From Spirosoma endbachense (lineage in GTDB: Bacteria > Bacteroidota > Bacteroidia > Cytophagales > Spirosomataceae): DNA of 64,000 nt. The translations under genes were made by a program, and so were the position numbers. The notes below the pieces were generated by a model. It worked only from the letters and a program-made list of their open reading frames with translations. It made no database searches and was not told the origin of the DNA. This document shows positions 55,180-63,084 of this stretch, in pieces. The DNA lies in assembly GCF_010233585.1 (NCBI RefSeq), contig NZ_CP045997.1, positions 8,891,487 through 8,955,486 on the forward strand. Reading direction: 5' to 3'. Each line of letters opens with the position of its first letter. Positions within the stretch are counted from its first letter, which is position 1.

Positions 55180-55201
55180 GTTATTTCTGATACCTATAAC
55201 T

Positions 55202-55795
55202 TTGGAACAGAGCCTACCGGTAGATCATGTACTTTGGGATGCAATCCGAGAGGGTGACAAAGCGTCATTAGGCGAATTGTATGAACGATATTATCGGCTC
55301 TTATACCGATATGGAACCAGGCTAATCTCCGATACGGACCTTGTGGAGGATACGATCCAGGATGTATTTATTACCATCTGGAATAACCGGCAGAAATTAG
55401 CCATTGTCAAGAATATCAAAGCCTATTTATTTACCATACTTCGGAGAGGAATTCATCAGAAATCAAAGAAAGATGAATTTGTATCTGACATAGATACGAC
55501 GCCAAATTTAGCATACCCAGAAGGAAAAGGTAATTATGAGGATTTGGAGTATGAACAGTGGCTTATTGAGAAATTAGCAACTGTCCTTAAAAGTTTACCA
55601 CAACGCCAAATGGATGTGATCCTTTTGCGCTACTACGAAAATTTCCAAACATCCGAAATCGCCACGATTATGGGCATTACGGAGAAGTCGGTTCGTAATA
55701 CGCTTTATAAAGCACTGACACACCTGAGAACACACATTCAGCCTCTGGATTTTATGCTCTTTATTTTTCTACTACTTCAGACCCTGGGATTCTAA
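55202..55795 (+). CDS. ECF RNA polymerase sigma factor (FecI-like)
   Basis: 197 residues. Sigma region 2 is at about 15-85 (LYERYYRLLYRYGTRLISDT, LVEDTIQDVFITIWNNRQ) and region 4 at about 125-180 (LKSLPQRQMDVILLRYYENF, TSEIATIMGITEKSVRNTLY). A hydrophobic tail MLFIFLLLQTLGF ends the protein, as seen in several Bacteroidota FecI-like factors. No in-frame ATG exists; a stop lies 30 bases upstream, so TTG 55202 is the best start. No FecR is next to it. The orphan FecR at 42343 heads the locus whose last gene ends 343 bases before this one, so the two may work together (inference). It converges on the LacI-type gene. Confidence 0.9.
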   Translation: MEQSLPVDHVLWDAIREGDKASLGELYERYYRLLYRYGTRLISDTDLVEDTIQDVFITIWNNRQKLAIVKNIKAYLFTILRRGIHQKSKKDEFVSDIDTTPNLAYPEGKGNYEDLEYEQWLIEKLATVLKSLPQRQMDVILLRYYENFQTSEIATIMGITEKSVRNTLYKALTHLRTHIQPLDFMLFIFLLLQTLGF

Positions 55796-55871
55796 CAGTG
55801 TCTGGTTTTCAGCTAAACGGGAGTGTCTCGTCCTTGAAGTATCGGCCTGCCAACTTATACGTAGTGCTATC

Positions 55872-56897
55872 TTACGCATCAGGCATCCGTAGTGACGACT
55901 TTCTGACCATCAGTTTGGTTTTTAAGACATTGTTGATCGAGGCAATTTGCCCGCCGGGATTTTTAATCAGATCAATTAATAAACTGGCGGCTGATTGCCC
56001 CATCTCGAAAGCCGGTTGGGCCACTGAACTTAACGGTGGATTCAGCAGTGACGCAAAAGGCAAATCCGCAAAACCAACTAAAGCAATCTCCCCCGGCATG
56101 GATAAACCAAGTTCATTAATGGCGGCATGACACCCTAGGGCAATTGTATCGCTGGCCGCAAAAATACCATCGGGTCGTTTGGATCTACCGAGCAGTTCAC
56201 GGGTAATCTTCAGTGACTGTTGGGCATTAAACGCTAAGGGAATCATCCACTCATCCACAATAGGGCGGTTATAATCCAGTAAAGCCGCTCGGTAGCCATG
56301 CATCCGTCGTCGACTCGTCACCAGGTTTTGCGAACCCGCTAAAAGGGCGATGTGTTCGCAGCCCTGCTTAATGAGATGCTCAGTAGCCATATAGGCACCC
56401 TCGAAGTCATCGACCAGTATGCTATGGGTATCAATGCCATCACAAACCCGGTCAAAAAAAACGATGGGGAAACCGCGCTCATGCAGCGTTTGGAAATGTG
56501 AATAATCCTGCGTTGAGGTGGCAATCGAAACCAGCAGACCATCTTTTCGTTGTTGAGCAATGTGTTTCACATTCAACACTTCTCGTTCATAACTATCATG
56601 GCTTTGATAAATAACGACCTGATAGCCCTGGGCAAACGCAATGGCTTCAATACCCGCAATGACGACGGCAAAAAAAGGATTGGCTATTTCAGGAACGATG
56701 ACGCCAATTTCCTGACTATGACTACTCAGTAAACTTAGCGCAACCGGGTTTGGATTGTAGTCGAGACGTTGAGCCAGTTCCAGCACCCGGCGTTTGGTTT
56801 CCGGATTAATTTCCCAACTGTCTCTCAACGCTCGGGAAACAGTAGAGGTCGACAGATTCAATTCGCTGGCGAGGTCTTTAATGGTCACTTGTTTCAT
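55872..56897 (-). CDS. LacI-family transcription regulator
   Basis: The start is set at the ATG at 56897. The 341-residue product has the LacI headpiece (VTIKDLASELNLSTSTVSRA, INPETKRRVLELAQRLDYNP) and a periplasmic-binding-protein-like effector domain (IGVIVPEIANPFFAVVIAGI, VFFDRVCDGIDTHSILVDDF, PDGIFAASDTIALGCHAAIN, ALVGFADLPFASLLNPPLSS). It binds operator DNA and releases it, or binds more tightly, with a sugar. No transported target is adjacent on its own strand; the redox glycan locus to the left is the nearest carbohydrate set. It ends 76 bases from the sigma gene end. Confidence 0.95.
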   Translation of the reverse strand: MKQVTIKDLASELNLSTSTVSRALRDSWEINPETKRRVLELAQRLDYNPNPVALSLLSSHSQEIGVIVPEIANPFFAVVIAGIEAIAFAQGYQVVIYQSHDSYEREVLNVKHIAQQRKDGLLVSIATSTQDYSHFQTLHERGFPIVFFDRVCDGIDTHSILVDDFEGAYMATEHLIKQGCEHIALLAGSQNLVTSRRRMHGYRAALLDYNRPIVDEWMIPLAFNAQQSLKITRELLGRSKRPDGIFAASDTIALGCHAAINELGLSMPGEIALVGFADLPFASLLNPPLSSVAQPAFEMGQSAASLLIDLIKNPGGQIASINNVLKTKLMVRKSSLRMPDA

Positions 56898-57415
56898 AGC
56901 GATCAACTTATTGAAATAACACTATTTTGCTGGCCCTAACTAACGAAAATTAAAGTAAAACTACTTCCAACTAGCTTGCCTTGTAGGTGTTGATCGCATC
57001 CGTCACGCGGCACTGTATAGATCATTGCTCGTTACAATTATGCCCAGTATACGGGCCTGGCCAGCGCGTTCTTAGGCATGAAGCAAGGCCAGCCGCCAAG
57101 GTCGTCACCATCCGAATCCATAACCGTATCCAGAATAATAGGTACAGGTGGGCCAGAACGAGTGGATTGCGTCGGATGAACCAGTGGCCAACTGTGCAGA
57201 CTTATCAGAATGAAAAGAATTTTTATTGCCGTACAACCAGAGATCTCCAGCGTAGAATTACTGTTTCAATAGCATGACCGAAACCAACATCATCAAGCCT
57301 GCAGTACCCCATCAGTGGTTAAACTGTCCTGGATGCAAAGTCCCGGTTAATCCTGTATACTGGTTATTGGAAATAGGCTAGCGAAGGATAGAATAGACGC
57401 TTAATCGCCTGGTAA
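56898..57415. other. Mostly non-coding region with scattered short frames
   Basis: About 520 bases. A 96-codon frame (56987-57277) and short frames starting MKRIFIAVQPE (20 codons, from about 57210) and at 57274 are present. Composition is mixed, and the region looks like decayed coding DNA of unknown origin. Confidence 0.45.
57274..57381 (+). CDS. Possible 35-residue protein with a CPGC motif
   Basis: An ATG frame of 35 codons to TAG contains HQWLNCPGCKVPVNPVYWL. The CPGC pair is like half of a zinc ribbon. It is not recognised and may be the 5' end of a broken gene or chance. It runs toward the anti-sigma gene, which is on the other strand. Confidence 0.25.
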   Translation: MTETNIIKPAVPHQWLNCPGCKVPVNPVYWLLEIG

Positions 57416-57904
57416 TTAGTAGCCTATATTTAGCTTCCGCCGTAGATAATAATCCGTTACCAGTAGTATACTTACGGCAAAAATGGTAAACGGATAACTA
57501 ATCGGAAGGGCTTCGAGTGAACCATCTAAACTGGAAAGAAAACGATCCAGTCCAGACGATGTATGCTGGGCTGGCCCGGTAGGTAACACCAGCAAGCAAA
57601 AGAGAAGAATAAACAGCAGCGATGCAGCGATCATATACCACACTCTTGGGCTAATGATGGGCTCAAACTGTTTTGATTGCGAAACCATAACCTGACTCAT
57701 CACCCGGCTACTAAAACCGGCTGATGGTTTCTCGACAAGGGTATACGATTCGAAAAGTTGACTCAGGGCTGCTTCTTTTGCCGACTCCAGTTCCGATTCA
57801 GCCTGTACCAGTTTCATAATGGTATTGGTAAAGTCAGCACCCGGTTTGTCGAGTTCTACTTTTTGGATCAGCTTCCTCAACGAATCTTCTTTTTCGTTCT
57901 CCAT
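57416..57904 (-). CDS. Putative membrane anti-sigma factor
   Basis: 162 residues. A cytoplasmic part of about 85 residues contains two similar segments: VELDKPGADFTNTIMKLVQA and LVEKPSAGFSSRVMSQVMVS, a 'KPxxxFxxxVM' pattern seen in Bacteroidota anti-sigma-like proteins. Two membrane helices follow (VWYMIAASLLFILLFCLLVL and YPFTIFAVSILLVTDYY) and the protein ends in RRKLNIGY. No zinc HxxxCxxC motif is present. It follows the ECF sigma gene by 36 bases on the same strand, so holding that sigma factor at the membrane is the likely role. The family is not firmly identified. Confidence 0.7.
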   Translation of the reverse strand: MENEKEDSLRKLIQKVELDKPGADFTNTIMKLVQAESELESAKEAALSQLFESYTLVEKPSAGFSSRVMSQVMVSQSKQFEPIISPRVWYMIAASLLFILLFCLLVLPTGPAQHTSSGLDRFLSSLDGSLEALPISYPFTIFAVSILLVTDYYLRRKLNIGY

Positions 57905-57940
57905 AGCTTAGCAGACCGTTTAGGTTAATAACTGGTTCAT

Positions 57941-58492
57941 TTACAATAAAAAACGCAACTGCTCTTCCAGTACTTTTCTGGCCCGGAATAATTTTACCTT
58001 GATGTTGGATTCCGATAAGCCGGTGATTACCTCGATCTCTCTGATTGACTTTTCATCAAGGTAATACAACGTAATCAATAGCCCTTCTGTTACCGGCAAT
58101 CGACTAATAGCAGCTTTAATATACTTCTGTTGCTCTGATAGCTGTAGATGGTCCAACTGAGGAGTCTGATACGAATGCGTATCGGGTTCCGTCATTTCGT
58201 CATGGATCGGAACCGTTGCGACTCGCTGATGGTCTAATTTAGTAATGGCTACCCGATAAACAATGGTGTAAAGCCAGGTGGAAAACTTTGATTTGCCTTC
58301 AAATTTATGGATTTGCTGATACGCTTTTACGAACGCTTCCTGCGCTACGTCTTCGGCATCTTCGGCATTCCGTATAATTCTTACCGCAATCGTATACGCC
58401 ATATGCTTATAGCGGTCAACAAGAAATGCATAGGAAGCCGAGTCTCCATTTTTGACTTTGTCGATATAGACCTGATCTTCCGGTTGCTTCAC
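57941..58492 (-). CDS. ECF RNA polymerase sigma factor (RpoE/SigW-like)
   Basis: 183 residues from a GTG start at 58492; no ATG is in frame before the upstream stop. Region 2 is at about 20-90 (FLVDRYKHMAYTIAVRIIRN, AEDVAQEAFVKAYQQIHKFE, KFSTWLYTIVYRVAITKL) and region 4 at about 125-180 (AISRLPVTEGLLITLYYLDE, REIEVITGLSESNIKVKLFR). An anti-sigma-like membrane protein follows. Upstream, TGTAACC and GTCTAA with a 17-nt spacer mirror the promoter of the divergent DUF6249 gene, so the factor probably drives both. Confidence 0.93.
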   Translation of the reverse strand: MKQPEDQVYIDKVKNGDSASYAFLVDRYKHMAYTIAVRIIRNAEDAEDVAQEAFVKAYQQIHKFEGKSKFSTWLYTIVYRVAITKLDHQRVATVPIHDEMTEPDTHSYQTPQLDHLQLSEQQKYIKAAISRLPVTEGLLITLYYLDEKSIREIEVITGLSESNIKVKLFRARKVLEEQLRFLL

Positions 58493-58537
58493 GAGCCTGT
58501 TGGTTAGTTTGAGAATCTGTTCGCGCCCCTTACCCGA

Positions 58538-58567
58538 TTAGACCTTCGTTTTCAAAATGAGGTTACA
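58538..58567 (-). promoter_or_regulatory. ECF-type promoter of the sigma gene
   Basis: On the minus strand: TGTAACC (58567-58561), 17-nt spacer, GTCTAA (58543-58538). The start codon lies 45 bases beyond. The design equals that at 58612-58641. Confidence 0.65.
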
Positions 58568-58611
58568 GCGTATAACCATTTTATTTTTATTTCTAAATTT
58601 TTACCAAAATC

Positions 58612-58641
58612 TGTAACCCGTTTTCTTTTTCAGATGTCATA
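58612..58641 (+). promoter_or_regulatory. ECF-type promoter of the DUF6249 gene
   Basis: TGTAACC (58612-58618), 17-nt spacer, GTCATA (58636-58641); the ATG is 44 bases further on. It mirrors the sigma-gene promoter in box sequence, spacing and leader length. Confidence 0.65.
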
Positions 58642-58685
58642 TGCTGCGAAAACCAGTTAGTAACAATCAGTAAACGAGTTGCTCT

Positions 58686-59030
58686 ATGAATGGTGATGAC
58701 ATAAAACATATTCTTATTTCCCTTGGCGCATTCGCCAGTGTTTTCGGTATCATATATGTATTCCTGATGACACGTTCACGGGAACGCATGGCCATGATTG
58801 AACGGGGAGTCGATGCGTCTATTTTTTCGGGCAACGACTCTGTTTCGCCTACATTAAAATTCGGGATGCTCTTCGTAGGAATTGCCATCGGAATGATCGT
58901 TGGGGATGTCCTGCACGACAACTATGGGTTCAGTAAAGGCACTTCTTTTCTGGCTATGGTATTTTTATTCGGTGGGCTGAGTTTAATTCTCAACTTCGTA
59001 ATTGAACGGTTTCTGGCCAAAAAGGGCTAA
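58686..59030 (+). CDS. DUF6249 small membrane protein
   Basis: 114 residues with three hydrophobic segments: ILISLGAFASVFGIIYVFLM, LKFGMLFVGIAIGMIVGDVL and FLAMVFLFGGLSLILNFVI. After the first helix comes RSRERMAMIERGVDASIF, the hallmark 'R.kERmalIEkG.d..if' of DUF6249. Family members are common beside ECF sigma and anti-sigma genes in Bacteroidota, but their function is not established. The gene is divergent from the sigma gene and shares its promoter type, and it lies 176 bases before a beta-barrel protein gene. Confidence 0.85.
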   Translation: MNGDDIKHILISLGAFASVFGIIYVFLMTRSRERMAMIERGVDASIFSGNDSVSPTLKFGMLFVGIAIGMIVGDVLHDNYGFSKGTSFLAMVFLFGGLSLILNFVIERFLAKKG

Positions 59031-59206
59031 CTATTTGTTAATCAGTTGTATATCAATTGTCCGTAGAGTCGGGCGATCCTTTCCCGGCCTGATCATTCCT
59101 GGTTAATTCCGTTACCGTTCCATTTCTACTTCTGTGATTTTCCAAAAGAGCCAAAAGCTCTTCGTGGTATCGCCTTGCCTTTACAGATCGATAAGTCAAT
59201 ACATCC

Positions 59207-61639
59207 ATGAAAATACTAGCCTTACTTTTGATATCGATTCTCCTGGTGGGTCTGCATGGTGCAGTTGCCCAGAAAAACGTAGGAAGTTATTCAATCCACG
59301 GAATAATTGCTGATTCAGCAAACCATAAGCCCTTGACATTCATGACGATTCATTTACTGAAAAGCTCGGATGTGGCCATAAAAGTAGATTATTCCAGGGC
59401 GAATGGCTCATTTTCATTGGCAGGTCTGGAAGCGGGAAAGTACTCGCTGGCCATTCAGGGGGTCGGTTACAAGACCCGAAAAATCCCGGTCGAGTTGACC
59501 GATTCGCTTCAAAAGACAGTGGAACTGGGCATCGTAGCACTTACTCCTGACATGATGGGTCTGAAGGAAGTAGTCGTAGCCGGTACGAAACAAATTGTAA
59601 AACAGGAAATAGACCGCATTACCTACGATCTTCAGGCCGATCCTGAAAGTAAAGTGTTTAGTGTGCTGGACATGATGCGAAAAGTGCCGTTGCTTTCACT
59701 GGATGCCGATAATAATATCCTGATGAAAGGAAACAGCGATTTCAAGATCCTGATCAATGGTAAACCGTCGAGTATGATGGAGCGAAACTATAAGGATATT
59801 CTTCGGACAATGCCTGCTTCGTCCATCGAGCGTATTGAAGTGATTACGTCGCCCCCGGCCAAATACGATGCGGAGGGATTGGCAGGGATCATTAACATTA
59901 TCACAACGAAAAAGCTGGATAACGGCTACAACGGTTCCGTCAATGTTAGCGAGCGTTTTCCTACCGGAGGGCCAGGCCTGGGCGGATCGGTTTCGGCTAA
60001 ACTCGGTAAGTTTGGCATCTCAGCTTTTGGCGGAGCCAATCTGAATAATAATCGGACAGTTCGGGGTGGTATTCAGCGAATTACCACAGGGCAGCAGCCT
60101 ACTGAGCTTTTGCAGGAAGGCACTACGGAGTCGAAGAGTCGGACGGCCTACATAGGCTACGAAATGAGTTATGAAATCGATACGCTGAACCTGGTCTCGG
60201 CTCAATTTAACCTGAATGGCACCAGCTCGGAAGGCAATATGATACAAACCAGTGATCTGATGAGTTCAGCTACTCATTTACAGGGATATACTCTGGAAAA
60301 CAGGAATACTGGCAAGGGAAATGGCGTGGATGCGTCACTAAATTATCAACACGGTTTTCGGTCGGATAAGAACCGTTTGCTGACCTTTTCGTACCGGTAT
60401 TTGACCTATGAAACGAAGCAGAATAATGACCTGAGTATCACCAATCGGGAGAATTATACAATGCCCAATTATCGGCAGGAAAACGATCAGCGGTTTTCGG
60501 AACAAACCATCCAGGTCGACTATGTCCATCCCGGTAAGCAGCAGCAATTTGAAGCGGGTTTAAAGGGAATTTTACGGGATAATAACAGCGATTTTCAGAA
60601 TGCGGTAGCTGATTCTGTAACGCGTCAATATGTAATTCAACCGACACTCAGTAACCGATTCAGAAATACACAGAATGTCTTTGGCGGGTATACAACCTAT
60701 CAATACAGCTTAAAAAACTGGGGCGTAAAAGCGGGTTTGCGTATCGAGCAAACCGTTATCGATGCCGATTTTATATCGGTCGATTCCAGGGTAAAAAGAA
60801 CGTACTTTAACCTGATACCTTCCGTATCTGTAAATCGTAAATTCAAGAATAATAGTGGGCTTAATCTGGCTTATACGCAGCGAATTCAACGGCCAGGAAT
60901 TTATCAGCTGAACCCTTTTGTGGATCGCTCCAATCCGAACTTTGAACGAACAGGCAATCCTGATCTGCGGCCTGCCGTTGTCAATGACATCCAGGTAACA
61001 TTCAGTGGAACAGGAAAAATTCAACTGAATACGGGGTTGGGATTCACGTTTTTCCGGGATCTGGTTTTTCCGGTTTCAGTTTATGATTCAACGACGACCA
61101 TTACGCGCACATCCTATGGGAACACAGGTACGGCAAAGCTTCCAAACCTGTACGTGACTATCAATTATCCGATTACTAAACAGTGGAACGTAAGTGCAAA
61201 CAGCCGTGCCGCTTATGGGATGGTGCAGGGTTTGGTAAATGGCGTATTGATTAAGAACGAAGGGTTAATGTATAATGTCGCACTGTCAACCAATTACAAA
61301 CTACCCAAAGAATGGCGCTTAACGGCCAATCTGCAGATGAATGGGCGAGGGATTAATTTGCAGGGAACGACCAATAGCATGCTAAGCACTTCATTCAGTG
61401 TCAATAAAGATCTGATTAAGGACAAAGTATCTATTGCGGGATCGATCAGCAACCCGTTTCGTAAATACAGGGAAAACCTTGCCAGTACGTTCGGCCCGGA
61501 TTTCCAACAGACTAATTTCCGTTGGGATTATTTCCGGTCATTCACGGTCAGCTTGGACTATAAATTCGGTAAGCTCAGGGAGTCGATTAAAAAGAACAAA
61601 CGAGGAATTCGTAATGATGATGTCCAAAGCGGAAACTAG
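59207..61639 (+). CDS. Outer-membrane beta-barrel family protein (TonB-receptor-like, no SusD)
   Basis: 810 residues with a signal peptide (LLLISILLVGLHGAVAQ). A carboxypeptidase-D-like domain follows at about 25-110 (SIHGIIADSANHKPLTFMTI), then LKEVVVAGTKQIVKQEIDRI, a short plug (VLDMMRKVPLLSLDADNNIL, GNSDFKILINGKPSSMM, IERIEVITSPPAKYDAEGLA, GIINIITTKK) and a long barrel. It is the same type as the protein at 34583 (OMP_b-brl_3). The last residues (KKNKRGIRNDDVQSGN) are hydrophilic and not a typical barrel end. It follows DUF6249, so it may belong to the ECF regulon. The ligand is unknown. Confidence 0.88.
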   Translation: MKILALLLISILLVGLHGAVAQKNVGSYSIHGIIADSANHKPLTFMTIHLLKSSDVAIKVDYSRANGSFSLAGLEAGKYSLAIQGVGYKTRKIPVELTDSLQKTVELGIVALTPDMMGLKEVVVAGTKQIVKQEIDRITYDLQADPESKVFSVLDMMRKVPLLSLDADNNILMKGNSDFKILINGKPSSMMERNYKDILRTMPASSIERIEVITSPPAKYDAEGLAGIINIITTKKLDNGYNGSVNVSERFPTGGPGLGGSVSAKLGKFGISAFGGANLNNNRTVRGGIQRITTGQQPTELLQEGTTESKSRTAYIGYEMSYEIDTLNLVSAQFNLNGTSSEGNMIQTSDLMSSATHLQGYTLENRNTGKGNGVDASLNYQHGFRSDKNRLLTFSYRYLTYETKQNNDLSITNRENYTMPNYRQENDQRFSEQTIQVDYVHPGKQQQFEAGLKGILRDNNSDFQNAVADSVTRQYVIQPTLSNRFRNTQNVFGGYTTYQYSLKNWGVKAGLRIEQTVIDADFISVDSRVKRTYFNLIPSVSVNRKFKNNSGLNLAYTQRIQRPGIYQLNPFVDRSNPNFERTGNPDLRPAVVNDIQVTFSGTGKIQLNTGLGFTFFRDLVFPVSVYDSTTTITRTSYGNTGTAKLPNLYVTINYPITKQWNVSANSRAAYGMVQGLVNGVLIKNEGLMYNVALSTNYKLPKEWRLTANLQMNGRGINLQGTTNSMLSTSFSVNKDLIKDKVSIAGSISNPFRKYRENLASTFGPDFQQTNFRWDYFRSFTVSLDYKFGKLRESIKKNKRGIRNDDVQSGN

Positions 61640-61688
61640 TGCAGGTATCCGGTTTTATACCTTCTTCAAACTAGTGCACATCCAATTT

Positions 61689-61721
61689 AAACCTATAAGG
61701 TTTTTGAAACCTTATAGGTTT
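61689..61721. repeat. 33-bp palindromic repeat, copy 2
   Basis: Identical to 22856-22888: 15-bp arms around ttg. It lies 49 bases after the barrel-protein stop and may also act as its terminator. Confidence 0.85.
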
Positions 61722-61870
61722 GTCAGCAACTCCATTCATGTCTAGTACGTATAAAATAGAAATCAGAAAAAGTAGGACTTCACGGGAGGGGATGCGCGAT
61801 CCAGTTCACTATTAATAAGTTATTGCGCTGTGATTTATATTTGCCGGTGGTCAACCCAACCTTTTCTGAA

Positions 61871-62890
61871 ATGAACCGTATTGCCAGCAACTCCCGTACG
61901 ATATGCAGAAAAAGCCTCTTTTTATTTGCCGTTACAGTTGTTTTCTATCTCATCGTCAATCCGATAGCTAAAGCCCAGATCGTTTTACACACCGATGATT
62001 TACCCCGTTTCTACCAGGCCTATGATTCCGTCATGACAACAACTGACACAGCCCGGCAAGCCAACTTTATTCGATCCTTGTATGTAGACAAAGCAAGTCC
62101 CGGCTTAACTCAATTTATGGAATTGCGGGGTGGAAATACAGCCAAATGGAGGGCCTTTATCGAAAAGGAAAAAAACATACTGGCCAAAAAAAGACCGTGG
62201 ATATTAGCCGTCCTGGACCAGAAAGCGGAAATCTTAAAACGAATAAGCCGATTTAAAGAAATCTATCCCGACTTTCGGGAGGGTGATATCTACTTTTGTG
62301 TCGGCATCAACAACTCAGGCGGCACTATCGATGATCGGACAGTCTATATCGGGACCGAAGTAGCGGCCAGCGACCAACCAAACTGGGCGGTTCCATTAGT
62401 GTTGCATGAATTCGTTCATACCCAGCAATGGACCCAACGAAACAAAGCTCGAGTCCTCCAGAATGAACACCTATTGGACGAATACACGGCCTCTCATAAG
62501 CAATTGTTAGGAAAGTGCCTGGAAGAAGGCATGGCGGACTTCATCGCAGAACTGGTTTATGAACAACCCCTGGCTAAAGTCAATCCCAATGGCCACACAG
62601 CGTTCGGTTTACAGCATGAGCAGCCGATCTGGGAAGCCTTCAAAAAAGAGATGTATTCAGATGTTGACTGGAAGGGGGGCTGGTTATACGCTAAGCGGGA
62701 GATTGATGGCCAGAAGGTGAGCGACTTAGGTTATTTTGTGGGCCACCAGATCTGTAAGGCATATTACCAAAAAGCCAAAAATAAGCAAACGGCCATTCGC
62801 TATATGTTGGGGTTGAATCTGACGGATGAAAATGCAAAACGCTTCCTCTTGGCATCCGGCTATTCCCCGGAAAAGCAGGTCGCCCATTGA
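61871..62890 (+). CDS. Putative HExxH zinc metallopeptidase (gluzincin, DUF2268-like)
   Basis: The ATG at 61871 begins a basic stretch and one hydrophobic helix (LFLFAVTVVFYLIVNPIAKA), so the 339-residue product is exported or membrane-anchored. LVLHEFVHTQQ gives H179-E180-x-x-H183, and KCLEEGMADFIAEL, 36 residues on, gives the third ligand (E218 or E219), the gluzincin pattern seen in DUF2268-type predicted Zn proteases. The C-terminus YFVGHQICKAYYQKAKNKQT is also typical of that group. The substrate is unknown. It is a lone gene after the palindromic repeat; the gap to the next gene has only a small hairpin (taccat/atggta near 62960). Confidence 0.78.
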   Translation: MNRIASNSRTICRKSLFLFAVTVVFYLIVNPIAKAQIVLHTDDLPRFYQAYDSVMTTTDTARQANFIRSLYVDKASPGLTQFMELRGGNTAKWRAFIEKEKNILAKKRPWILAVLDQKAEILKRISRFKEIYPDFREGDIYFCVGINNSGGTIDDRTVYIGTEVAASDQPNWAVPLVLHEFVHTQQWTQRNKARVLQNEHLLDEYTASHKQLLGKCLEEGMADFIAELVYEQPLAKVNPNGHTAFGLQHEQPIWEAFKKEMYSDVDWKGGWLYAKREIDGQKVSDLGYFVGHQICKAYYQKAKNKQTAIRYMLGLNLTDENAKRFLLASGYSPEKQVAH

Positions 62891-63084
62891 GGATAGGTTA
62901 TAAAATTACCTTAACCTGCCAGCGCTTGAATCCAGAGATTACAACACTTATATACTCAGTACCATTTTTCATGGTAAAATAGCTTTCTGGACTTCTCAAT
63001 AAAGCAACTTTGGACTGCTCAATAAACTGACGTGACTGACGGACCTCTACTTTTGCATCACAGATAAACTAAAGATATTCAGTG

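Larger units (their letters stand above)
54859..55201. other. Intergenic region with terminator and ECF sigma promoter area
   Basis: 343 bases without a gene; features inside are listed separately. The second half is AT-rich. Confidence 0.55.

Noticed and set aside
56987..57277. 96-codon frame between the LacI-type and anti-sigma-like genes
   Set aside because: Composition (many R, H, C, W) is unlike a folded protein and no family is recognised; kept only as part of the intergenic note.
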